DNA from: Kryptolebias marmoratus
Taxonomy: Eukaryota > Chordata > Actinopteri > Cyprinodontiformes > Rivulidae
Length of the DNA: 64,000 nucleotides
Direction: 5' to 3'
NCBI RefSeq assembly: GCF_001649575.2
Contig: NC_051442.1
Location: 25,668,697 to 25,732,696, forward strand
Made by a program: the position numbers and the translations under genes. This document shows, piece after piece, positions 12,601 to 24,600 of this stretch. Each line of letters starts with the position of its first letter. The stretch's first letter is position 1. The notes under the pieces were generated by a model. It worked only from the letters and a program-made list of their open reading frames with translations, searched no databases and was not told the origin of the DNA.

Positions 12601-15600
12601 TGATTTTCTGTTGCACCTGTGGAATGAAGAAAATTAAGTTAGGCTGGGTTTGATCAGAATATATTGTGATATTTAGCACAATCATTCGAACTGCCTTCTG
12701 CATGAGGCCACTAGTGTGGTTGAGGTGGCGGTCCCGGTCCTTTTCCAGCTGCTGGATGATCTTGCGCTGCTTGTGAGCCTCCTGGCAGTAACCATTGATT
12801 TCATGCTCCAAGGTCCTCTTGTCTTGCTCCAGGAGTTTCACAAGATTCTGCTGTTTCTCAATCGACTGCACAGCTTTTGTCATATTCTGTGCATTTAAGA
12901 AACAATACAATTTTTTATCATACATACAGATAAAAATACAAGGTCATAAAGAGTATCTCCAGTATTTAAACTGCAAGTACTACTATTGTATTTGACAAAG
13001 AATAATATATGACAGTTTACAACATGGTGAACATTTGTGGTTTTCTTTGATATATCAAAACTTTGTCTGAAAGAATCCAAGTTGCAGTAAATACCTTATG
13101 TAAGATGTCCCTCTCTCTGAGCAGATCATCACTGGCTTTTTTATCAGCTTCCACTTGTTTCTGAGAAGATTCAAGATCTAAAAAGGAAACAGATTGCCAT
13201 ATTACTGGTGTTATGATTATATGGTTTTGTGTTGCTCTTGTAAGTAGATTAGTCTTTTTCTGTTAAGTTTTCTAATATCTTTTTATTTAGTATACTTTCA
13301 GTTATGTTTATTGTCTTGTAATAAACACAGGAAATAAACTAAACACAAGGATCACAAGAAAATAAAAGCACAGGAACAACAACAAAAAAAAAGAAAACAT
13401 TCAGATCCACTGACAGCACCTGGTATAGCTGTAAGGCTGCATGGTATTTTGAGCTGAACCACTATTCATTGTTGGATTATTGAGAGTCACGAGCTTATCT
13501 TCCTTGTTTCAACCTCTTGAATTACTCTTGTATCTTTGTAAGAAAACTAAATGTTTAAAAAGACTTGCCTGTGTTCCTCCTTAAAATCTTTTGTGTGCCC
13601 TCTGGACCTCTCACTGAAAACTCTCTGTGGAATCTCCTCTAAAGTTCCTGGACCTCTGAATAAACACTATCTGTGGAAGATCCTTCTATAACCAATTCTG
13701 TTTGTTTACCTCTGACAAAAGAAAGAAGAAGTCAATTTGGCCTACCACTCACCCTACCTATCTGCTCACTCCCGTCTCATCCAAAAACTTCACCTAACCC
13801 AGATGCTGGAATCCTCTGCCCTCCCCTTGAAGTCCATTTCCCTTTTAACTTTAGATCACAAACTCTGGCTCCATTGCTTCCTGCAGATTCCATCACTCCC
13901 AACTTCCTGTTTATTTTAAAATAAAACTGTTTTTCACTTACTTGTTTCTTCTTCTGGATATGTTTCGTTCTCAGAAAATTGAATTCTGTGTGAAAACATT
14001 GCATAAATATGACAGAACAATGCAGTCTACAAAATAAGGGTTCATCTGAAACCAAAAATCTCCACTTCATCTTAAGCTCCAATGGAATAATAATTGTCTG
14101 CCATGAATCTCTCTTCCAAAAACTAAATGAGCAACAAGCTACCAGTCAACACTTGAAACAACTCAGTAGTAATATTATTAGTATGGATCAAAAATTACCC
14201 CCTCGACATCCCCTTGGTTACCGTTCCTCTGGCTACTTGTCCTCTGGAAAATGCTCCAATCTCACACCGAGAAGTCACTATCCTGCTGCCTGCATCATTT
14301 GAGGGTAATACAGGTCACTATTGTGTTTTTTTTCACAAGTTTCTCTCATTTTCAGTTGTGCCCCCAAGATTGTCTATTTATCAGCGCATTAGAAGGAAGA
14401 ACATTATGTTGGGCTGAAGCTTTCCTAATTGTTAAACCCATTGAAAATCTCACTTTCAATACTTTTGTAAAATTTTCGGCAAAGTGTTTCATTCATCAAA
14501 AACTGCAGACTTTAAAGTTGCAAAGCCATTTAGTATTACACCTCTCTGTTGAATTTTGTATGCTGGCGGTTGAAACAGGGTGAAATTAGAAGACTTTTAA
14601 ATGCACTTTTGTAAACTCCCTTTCAGAGCAACTAAAAGACCAGCTCACCTCTTGTGATGAACCAAAATTTCCAGACAAGTTGATAAAGTTCACTATCCAC
14701 ATAGATAACCATCTCAAAGAAAGAACTTGTGAAAAACACTACAAGTCCCAGTCGTCTAACGTTTCCACATCCATCATCAGTTCTGTTGCTGTGGTTCAAC
14801 CAATACCTCCTCCACATTGAGTTTCTCTGAGGTTGAGCCAAAGCAGGGTGGAAGAATTCGGTTAACTCCACGAGGAACAATAGTGAGGAATTACTGCTGA
14901 ACTTTTCATCTACTGTGGAAACCCAGGCCATGTCATCACTTCCTGCCCAAGAGATTTGAAAGTGGTTACCTAGCAGTAACTCAGGGGATACTGGTAGGTC
15001 AGTCAACGTGTTCATCTGTTCATCACTTACTCTTTTCAATAGTTGCTTGTGAAAATCAGATTAACTTTCAAATACAATTTTTGGTGGATTCTGCTGCCAA
15101 GCAGAACCTTGTCAACAAAGAACTGGTACCGCAACTTCAGATCCCCATATTACCACTTGCCAAGTTGTTATCTGTGTCATCATTAAATGTACAAACATTG
15201 GCAACCATAACCCATCAGACTAAACCCATCCACCTGGTCACTTCTGGTAAGTTTTTTTTTAAACAATTTCCTCCTGTTATTCCCCTCTGTGGTGATCTGT
15301 GAGTTACTTCCTGGTAGGCCGTCCTGTCCTCCTATTGGTTGAGTCGTCATGTCATCCACACCTGCAGAAGATCAGTCCCATCATGGAGTCTGTGTACTTA
15401 AGGCCGTGGTGTGGATCAGACAGCACTGGAGCATTGTTTGCCTTGTGGTAAAGTCTCTCAGCCTTTGACCATACCTCGTTAACTTGGAGTTTTTGCTAAG
15501 TGTGCTTTTTGTGTTTTTGTACTCTACTAGAGTTACCTGTGTTCCTGGAAGTCCAGTCTGATCTGTTTCCTGAGCCACCAACGAGCTAAGTACCCAGAAC

Positions 15601-18600
15601 TACTTACCTGAGCCAGTCTGCCTCACTGCCATCTGTATTCTGTGGAGGACACACTTACCTCAGCCATCCGGAATCCTGCAACCTGGAAACGCCTTACCTG
15701 CGAGTACTCACCTCATCACCACCTCCCACCCTAGACTCTCTCTCCTACCCTGTAAGAAAAGACTCTCCTGGAAATCTTTCATTAACTACAGCCTGTTCAA
15801 CCTGTAAACACCCTCCCTATACTTACCCCTCATCCTTTCTTCCAGATCCGGATGCCTGTTGTTTTTCTCACTGCCACTGTAAATAAAATCACTTACCATA
15901 ATCGTAGCCTCCTGTGTCTGTCTGTCGCCAAGCTGCTCTCCCTCCTTGACTTAGTTAAAAAACTGACACCCTCTAATTTTAGGTTTTCCTTGGATGACAG
16001 AGCAAAATACAACTATTAACTGGGGCAAGAAAAGCGTTGACAGTTAGAGTCCATTCTGCTTAGACCACTGTCTCCGGTCCGTAGTTACCCCCTCAAACCC
16101 TCCTGTTACATTCTTTGAACAAACTGACACCTCCAATATCCCAACAGACCTTACGACAGTGCAATTGACCCAGAGCTCCATTATGCTTGAGTCCGCTCTA
16201 CAACCTCTCAGGTACTGAAAAAAGAAACCATGTGTTGGTACATCAAGGATTTACTAACGGCAAGGATTATCCATCTGTTAACTTCACCCCTCAGCACAGG
16301 ATTCTACTTTGTGAAGAAGAAAGACAAAAACTTAAATCTTTGCATTGACTTAAGAGGTTTCAACCAAATAACTGTGAAGAAAAAATACAACACCAATTCC
16401 AGTGAAGTTGGGATGTTGTGTAAAACATAAATAAAAAAAGAATAAGATGATGTGCAAATCAACAATAAAGAAAAAAAAACAAAGTTTATCCATTTAAACA
16501 TTAAATATCTCATCTTTATAGTGTATTCAACTGACTATAGGTTGAAAAGGTTTTGCAAATGATCAAATTCTAGTTTTATTTATGTTTTACACAACATCCC
16601 AACTTGGGGTTGTATCAGTTGCCTCTCACTGATTCAGTTTTTGAACAGCTACATATTGCCAAAGTGTTTTCCAATCTCACTCTCAGGAATGCATACCATT
16701 TGATCTGAATCAGGTAGGGAGACGAGCGGAAAATGGCCTTCAAGACACCACTAGGCTACTTTGAGTACTTTGTGATGACATTTAAACTCATCAATGCTCC
16801 TGTTGTTTTTCAAGCCCCAGTCAATGTGTCAGGATTCTGGAGTTATTGTGGGGTTTTTTGTGTTACAAACCTTTTTTTCATACAGGGCGAGAGAGAAGAG
16901 GGTTAATGAGTTAGAGCAGATACTTAAGGCTGAGTTACTCCACTACTCTTCGTGGGACTGTTGAGTGTCACAGGTGACAGTCCTGCTCTTTATACCAGCA
17001 ATACCTCTGAGGAAAAGTATCACTTCAAGTGTATGATTAACTTCCGTGTGTCTCTCTTTGCAGAACCTGCTCCTTGCTGGTCCAGCTTCTTGTGAACAAA
17101 CTTACCTGGATGAACTTCTATCATCACCACATTACTGCTGTTTCCCAGATCTCTTTCTCTGACTGGAGACACCAACTCAGCCACAACATCACCTGCTCAC
17201 TTTCCAACGTCGGCTCCACCCACCATCTCTGGTACCGCTCACCACCACTCCTCTTTGCCCCTCAACAGCTCACAGAAATGTTCAACACTTACCTGGTTCT
17301 CCTGGAAATGCAATTTTCTATCGGACCACTTTTCCCCTAAACTATTTACAGAAAATACTCATCATCTCTCTGGATCATTTTTGGAAATAAACCTTCAGTA
17401 CCATCTCCCAGAATCTTGGTCAGTCCTCCCTCCAAACCTGAAAATATACCTTCACAGTCCACATTCCTTCAGTAAACTACCTGGGGTATATTTTTCAGAG
17501 CAGACAGGTGAAGACTGACCCTGACAAGATCAAAGGTGTTTTCTGAGTGGCCAACCCCATCAACATGAAAACAGCTTCAGTATTTCCTGGGTTTTGCTAA
17601 CTTTTGTTGGTTCATCAAAAATTACAGTCAGACTGCAGTGCCTTACAAGACTCGCCTCCACCCATCAACCGAGAGGTGGGATGAGTGGATGAGGTGTTCA
17701 ACAACTCAAAATCACTCTTCACCACAGCCCCCGCCTTTTGTTCAATCCTGATCACGAGAAGCAGTTTGTTGTGAAGGTGTTGGAGCAGGTCCTGTTGCAA
17801 CAATCAGACACTGAAGGCAAGATTCATGCTTTTGCATTTTTCTCCCACAGCGTGTTTCCTGCAGAACAAAATTATAATGCTGGAAAGCAGGAGTTACTGG
17901 CCATAAAGATGGCTTCATAGGAATGAAGACACTGATTGGAAAGTTCCAATCTTCCCTTCATTGTCTGGACCAACCATAAAAATCTTGCCTGCATCCAATC
18001 TGCCAAGAGATTGAACTCTAGACAACCCAGATAGTCATTGTATTTTGCACGATTCTAGTTCTCAATTACCTATCCCCCTGAAGCTAGGAATATCAAACCA
18101 GATAGAATCTCCAGGCATTTCTCAGAATCTAAGAAACACAAGGAACCCTGCCTTCATCATGTGTTGTTGGGGTGCTTACCTGGGAGATAGGAGTTCCAGT
18201 AAACCAAGTTCAAGACTTCAAACCTGATTTGGGAACTGGACCCACCAATCAACCATTTGTACCTTCAAATGGTTGTACCTCCATACGTTTGCAAGTCTTA
18301 CAATGGGCTTGCACCTTTAAACTCACATGGCATCAAGGAATCAGTCACACCCTCAATTCATTGAAAGCCCTTCAGTGGGTCATGAGATATTTGCAAATAG
18401 ACAAACAGGCTTCACTCCAGAATGTAGTACCAAGATTTAAAGCAAATATGCTGCATAATGTGTTGCACTCAAAGTACAGTATGTGTTGGAAATTATGCTC
18501 AGCAAGTACCACTCTAAATTTTTGATGTCTGTAAAACTGGTTGCGTTACAGCCATTTTTGTGTTTTCAAAGATTAGTTGGCTGAAGTGGCCATCTTGAAT

Positions 18601-21600
18601 TAGGTTTACTCTAAAACTTCACAAGTTGTAGATGTATATCTAATGATTAGCTTCTGGAAGTATCAATAATATCCATCCAGTAGTTTATGAGATATTTTGC
18701 TAAAAACTCAGAGTTGATTCTAATTGTTATTGGCAAAATTTAAACAAAAATCTTGTACAATCACAGTTGGCACTCAGATTACAAGTTGGGAATCAGTCTT
18801 AGCTATTCAAATGTTAGGTCAATATCTGTAAAATTGACTCAGTTATAGCCATTATAGCCATGTGTTTGGTAAGATTGCTTAGCTGTGGTGGCAATCTTGA
18901 ATTGTATTTGCTCCAAGAGTTTATCTGTTTGGACAATAATTATTGAAGATGGACGATTATTGTCCGAAACAGTGTTACAAATTTCTGAACTGTACAGTAT
19001 ATACAACAGCTAATATTTAAATGCTCTTTGTTTTTATCTATTTAAAATATAACTGTAATAGTTTAGAGATTAGCAGCCTGACAAAGTTGGCATTTTTGCA
19101 GAAAAAATATGCAATTTTCCGGTGAAGTTACCAGGTCAGGGTTCATCCTTCAAAGGATGCAAAGTATTATGATTGGTAAGATGTAAAAATTGAACTATGT
19201 TTCTAAAAACAAACACCCTAACCCAACAACCTTTCTCCAGAGCAGAGATCTGAGCTTTCAGTGTCTCCTTCTGCGCATCCACTTCAGCTTTCTGTTCTTC
19301 CATCTGGTGGAACTTCTTCTGGATGGATTCTCTCATCTTGGTTTGTTTGGAAACCTCCTGACGTATTTGAGTCATCTCCTCTTCTCTTATCTGCCCAGTA
19401 GAAAGGAGGGAGATGAGACGTAAAAGAATTACAGAAAAAAATTAATGAACCGATTTAAAAACCCAGATTGGACAGTACATGTTTATGAAGGTGTAGTAGG
19501 GCCACTCAGAATAAAATAAAACAAATACTTTTTTTTAAGTTTCAAGATTAAAGTGTAAATGTCAAGATTAATGTAAATGTTAAGTGTCAATTTTGTTGAC
19601 CAAAAAAAAAGTTTCAATGCTGAGAAAAAGTTGTGTTTCAGGACTAATCTGAAGAAAGTGAATCCCACTGCCAATGTTTTGATGTATAATTTCTAAATGA
19701 ACTGAAGAAGATGTGAGAGAAGGAAGAGTTTATTTGATAGGTTTTGTGATTCGAACAAACGCCTCTACACTGTAGGTCATGTCCCCTCTCACTTTGTTAG
19801 TCTAGAGTTAGGTTAATTGGGGCTTACCATTAGAATAGCACGAGATGCACTGAATGGCTTCTTAATAGCAGCCCATACTACTATCTACCTCTAAACAGGT
19901 ATGAGAGTATGTGCTAGGAATGACTCTCAGCTACAACAACACCAAATTTTAGTTCTGTGTCTATAATATTGATTGAGTTGTAGTCTCGTTTGTTTTACTA
20001 AAGTTAGTTAGCTGCATTGGCCATATTGAATTGGGTTAACTCTAAAAGTAAATCAGTTGGAGATGTGCGTCTAATGATTATTTGATTAGTTTCATTAGAA
20101 GAAGTCTGTTGTGTTCTCTAGCTTATACAGTAAATGTATGTGTTATGTTCTGTTTCTGAACACCAGAGGGTGCTGTTGTGACAATATAGCACAGAAGAGA
20201 CAGAGTTAAAAGGCAAAATAGTAAATCTACAGGAGAGCCAAGTTCAATAAAATGGAGAATTTACTGGCATAAAGTCCCTAAACCATTTTTTTAAATTTTA
20301 TCACAAATGCCACAACACTGTCCACTGAGTTATGAAATGTTTCGCTAACAAACAATCAGAACTGACTCCAAAAGTTATTGGCAAAGTTTTAACAAAGATC
20401 TTGTCCTGTGTTGGGGATGACTCTCAAATACTTTCACACCAAATTTTAGCTTTATCTGTGTCTGCTAAGGTCAATTAGCTGTGTTGGCCATCTTGAATTG
20501 GTTAACTCCAAAAGTTAATCAGTTGTAGATGTACATCCAATGATAAATTTCTGAAAGTTCCATTTGAATATGTCCACTGAGTCATGAGATATTTTGTTAA
20601 CAGACAGTCAAATGTGCATACAGGACATGGGCAAAAACATTATTGCCTACAGCCAAAAGGTGGAGAATAGAAATGTTTAAAGAGTAAAAAGTAAATATAT
20701 GTAAAATAAAAACTGGAGTACTTTGAGCTCGTTGGTAATCTGTTGATTTTCCACAAAGAGGTGTTCTTTGGCCAAGGAAAGGTGCTCACATTCCTGCTGC
20801 AGCTTTGAGTTCTTTGCCTGAACCTGCTCCAGCTCCTTGATGGATCGTTCGGAGAAGATCTAAGAATCGAAGTTGGGACCGATCAGGTTTATTAATCGAA
20901 ATGTATACACTGTTTTGAACTTCACAAACACACAGAGCCTTGCAAAAGTATTCACCCCTGGATGTTTTCTCAGTTTAAATTTTGACATGAGTCTCTAAAC
21001 AATCTAAACAAACTAGTCAAAATTTATCTGAGTTTTCTTCAAAATTGGTTTTGTGTTGGCCATTCTCCAATAAAGCTCAGACTGGTGAAGAACCTGGGCA
21101 ATAGTTGTTGCATGTACACTCTCCCATCTGACCTGCTGAAGCTTGGAGCTCCTTCACAGAGCTCACAGGTGTCTTGGTGGTCTCTCTCTCTCTATTCTCC
21201 TTCTTGGACGGTCACTCATTTTTTGACGACGGCCTGCTCTTGGTAGATTTACGCATGTTCCTCCATCTCCTGATGATGGATTTAAAAGTGATAATGACTG
21301 ATTTATGACAGCAATAAAAGCAGAAAACATCTAAATACTGAATACTTTTGCAAGGGACTGTATACAGTTCTTATACAACTATAAATCACTCTAGATGAAA
21401 ATTAGTAGACAGCCAGAAGTGAGAATGTTTATTTTTCTGACATGTAGCTGCATCTCAATAAACTCAGTTTTTATAAAAAAGTTCATTTATTTCAATGTAA
21501 AACAAATTCAATGTAAAACAGGAAACCTATATATTATGCAGAGTCATTTCACACAGAGTGTTATAGTTCAAGCATTTATTTCTGTCTGTGTTGATGATTA

Positions 21601-24600
21601 TGGCTTACAGATAATGAAAACCTATTCAGTTTCTCAGAAAATAAGAACATTACATAGTGCAGAACTGTGGTTAGACCTGTTGCCTCACAGGTAGAAGGTC
21701 GCAGGTACGCCTTCTGTCTGGGGTCTGGAGTTTGCATATTGTGGGTTTTTTCATTAAACTCAAATTTCCTACCTCGAGCCAAAAACATACAGGTTAGGTT
21801 AAATAACAACTCCAAATTGTCACTAGGTGTGAGTGAGAGTTTGAATGGTTGTTTGTCTCGTTTGTCTCCATGTGTCCCTGTGATGGATTTGTGGCTTGTC
21901 CAGGATTAACCCCACTTCTCACACTGCTGGAGACAGACACCAGCTACCAGCTGCTGCATGGAAAAGCAGGTAAAAAAAATGAATGAATACATGGATAAGA
22001 CCAAGAAAAATAATTTTTGATACAGAATTTTGGCCAAGTGAAAAGTATGTCTATATATGGTACAGTATATTCAGTTAAATCTTGCTCAAGGCTCCTTTTG
22101 TATGAACAGCAGAATCAGTGTGGTGTGGCATGGAGGCCCTGGCCTGTGGACCTGCTGAAGTCTTATGGAAGTCCAGATTGTTTTGACCATGCTATCACTG
22201 GGTTTGACTGGTCAGCAAACTGACCTGACCTAAATCCCACAGAAAATCTATGAGGTTTTGTCAAGAGGAAGATATGAAACACCAGATTCAACAATGCAGA
22301 GAAGCTAAAGGTTGATATGAAGGCAACATGGGCTTCCATAACACCTCAGCACGTCTGCAGGCTGATGGCCTCCATACATTGATATTGTAATGTATGCAAA
22401 AAGAGCCCCAGCCAAGTATTGAGTGCATTTACGGTACAGCACATTGACATTGACTTTTCAGTGGGCCAACAATTCTGGATTAAAGATTCTCTTTATTGGT
22501 CTTATGCAATCTTCTAATTATCAGAGAAACTGAATTGTGGGTTTTCATGAGCTGTAAGCCATAAACATCCACACTTACAGAAATAAAAGCCTGAAATACA
22601 GTATACATAAACACAGTAACGACAAACAGAATTGTTAAAAGAATGTTATATTACTTTCTTCAAAGTCGCAAGTTTACATACATTCATAGTATGTATGTTC
22701 AACTCATAGTATTTAGAAGAATTGCCTTTAAACTGTATGACTTGGGACAAACACTTTGAGAATCCTTCCACAAACTTCTCACTAGTGTAATGGCAGAATT
22801 TACTATAGGGTAACACCTGTTGTTTATAAGTCCTGATAATGTTATGACGTCTGTTCCAAGTCCCATGGGTTCTCACAGAATGAACTTGTTTATAGGAGTG
22901 ATGTTGAATTTTCTTCCCTTGGGAACCAGACTGACTTGCCTTTCCCTAACTCCTCCTTCTGGTCCAGTATTTCAATATCTTTAATAAAAGCTCCTGTGTT
23001 GACTTGGAGGACCAGAGCTTTGATTCGGAGCTTCCCTGTTCAGAACTGCTCTCTATATTCTGTGCACATTATATAAATAAACCTGCTTGAGTGATTTCAT
23101 CTAACAGTGCCTGGAAATTCATTTATTGCTGCCACAACACTATAATTTACTGGAATTTTGTCCCTTTCCTCCTGACAGAACTGGTGTAACAGAGTCAGGT
23201 TTGTAGGCCACCTTGCTCTGGCAAATTTTTTTGTGAGATAAAGATTTTTGTGATGTACACTCCAAAATCTTGACTTTGTTGTCCTTATGCCCCTTTCTAA
23301 CTAATTTGGCAGCCTGCTAAAGGTCATTGTTGATTTGGAAGACCCATTTGTGCCCATGTTCTGACTACCTGACTGATGTCTTGAGATGTTGCCTCAATAT
23401 TTCCACATAATGTTCTTTCCTCATGATGTCATCTATTTTGCTAAGTGCATCAGTCCCTCCTGCAGCAAAACACCTCCACAACAGGATTCTGCCAACCCCA
23501 TTCTTCAAAGTTGGGAAGGTGCAAGTTTCCCCCTTTTTCCTCTAAACATAATGATGGTCTTTATGGCCAAACAGTTCAATTTTAGTTTTATCAGACCGCA
23601 GGTCTCTGTCCCTGTACGCTGTTGCAAACTGTAATCTAGCTTTTGTTTATGTTATGTTTGGAGTAATGGCTTCTTCTTCACTGTGTGACCTTTCAGCCAA
23701 TGTTGGTACAGGAGTCAGGATACCTAACTCACTGTGGATCATGACTCTTTCAGACCAGCTTCAGCAGCATCTTCACAAGGTCCTTTGCTTTTGTTTTTGG
23801 GTTAATATGCACACATTTCACACAGAAACATTCATCTCAGTGTAATCCAGGGTGGAAAAATCTGCCCTTAGTCCCGCCTCACTGCCCCATTGGTTAGAGT
23901 GACAGTCAGTCACAAAGGGCATGCAGCCAATTGACACACCTGAGGCAATTATTTAGGCTTGCTCCAGCTTTCCCTAGTCAGATGTGAGGGGGAGAGCTGG
24001 AGACAAAGGAGCTACAGGTTAGTGTTCTCAAACAATCAGTTTATCTCTGTTGTAATGCACTGTTTAACCTTATAATATAAAAATCATGTAGATCCAAGAA
24101 ATCCAGTGAGTTTGGAGCCTTGGAGCTGCCATACTCTCATCTATTATTGGAATTGGTGAGTAGAGAGCACAATGTTTGTTGTTTAGTATGTGGGTGGCAG
24201 CAAATGTTAATTGTGATCATTAATTGTTGTAATCTAACTTTAAGATAATGAGATAAATGTTTTATTTGGTCTGACAGATTAGATATTGCATTTAGTTCTG
24301 TGTGAAATTGAAGTTAACTAGCCGGCTGGAAATTTATTGGTCCTGTTTATGTTAATACAGGCCAGGTGATCCCTTTTGTAGGGAATAAGATGGCGAGCTT
24401 CTGAAAACTGGCTGGAGCCAGGAGAACTTTAAGAATCACTCCCTACTGGTCTGGTCTGTATCATTTCCCCCCTCCATCTCATCATTCAGGCACATACTCT
24501 ATTATCCACCTCTTCATCCAAAACAACTTGCGCTGGGACATTTTCAACTTAAATATCTGGATAACCCAACCATGGATTTCTGAATGTGTGTTGGTCAGAC

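Larger units (their letters stand above)
13950..18365 (+). mobile_element. Ty3/gypsy retrotransposon remnant (gag, protease, RT, RNase H, start of integrase)
   Basis: Pieces in order on the plus strand are as follows. Gag lies around 14060-14560 ([20 protein letters not shown], then FEGNTGHY). A zinc-knuckle remnant [12 protein letters not shown] lies near 14918, with its first cysteine lost. An aspartic protease region [20 protein letters not shown] lies near 15075. [19 protein letters not shown] lies near 15985, and [22 protein letters not shown] near 16300. The RT palm and DPDKIKGV lie near 17520, RNase [21 protein letters not shown] near 17850, and an integrase N-terminal piece near 18280. 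Stops and shifts show it is dead. Three later insertions are nested inside it. A 5' LTR may lie upstream of 13950 but I could not delimit it. Confidence 0.8.

Noticed and set aside
12380..12925. A single 181-codon protein over exons 9 and 10
   Set aside because: The 75-bp intron between them happens to be open; conserved family sequence requires it to be spliced out.
15288..15968. Part of the gypsy element's own LTR
   Set aside because: It sits within the protease-RT coding region and has its own 5-bp duplication, so it is a later insertion.
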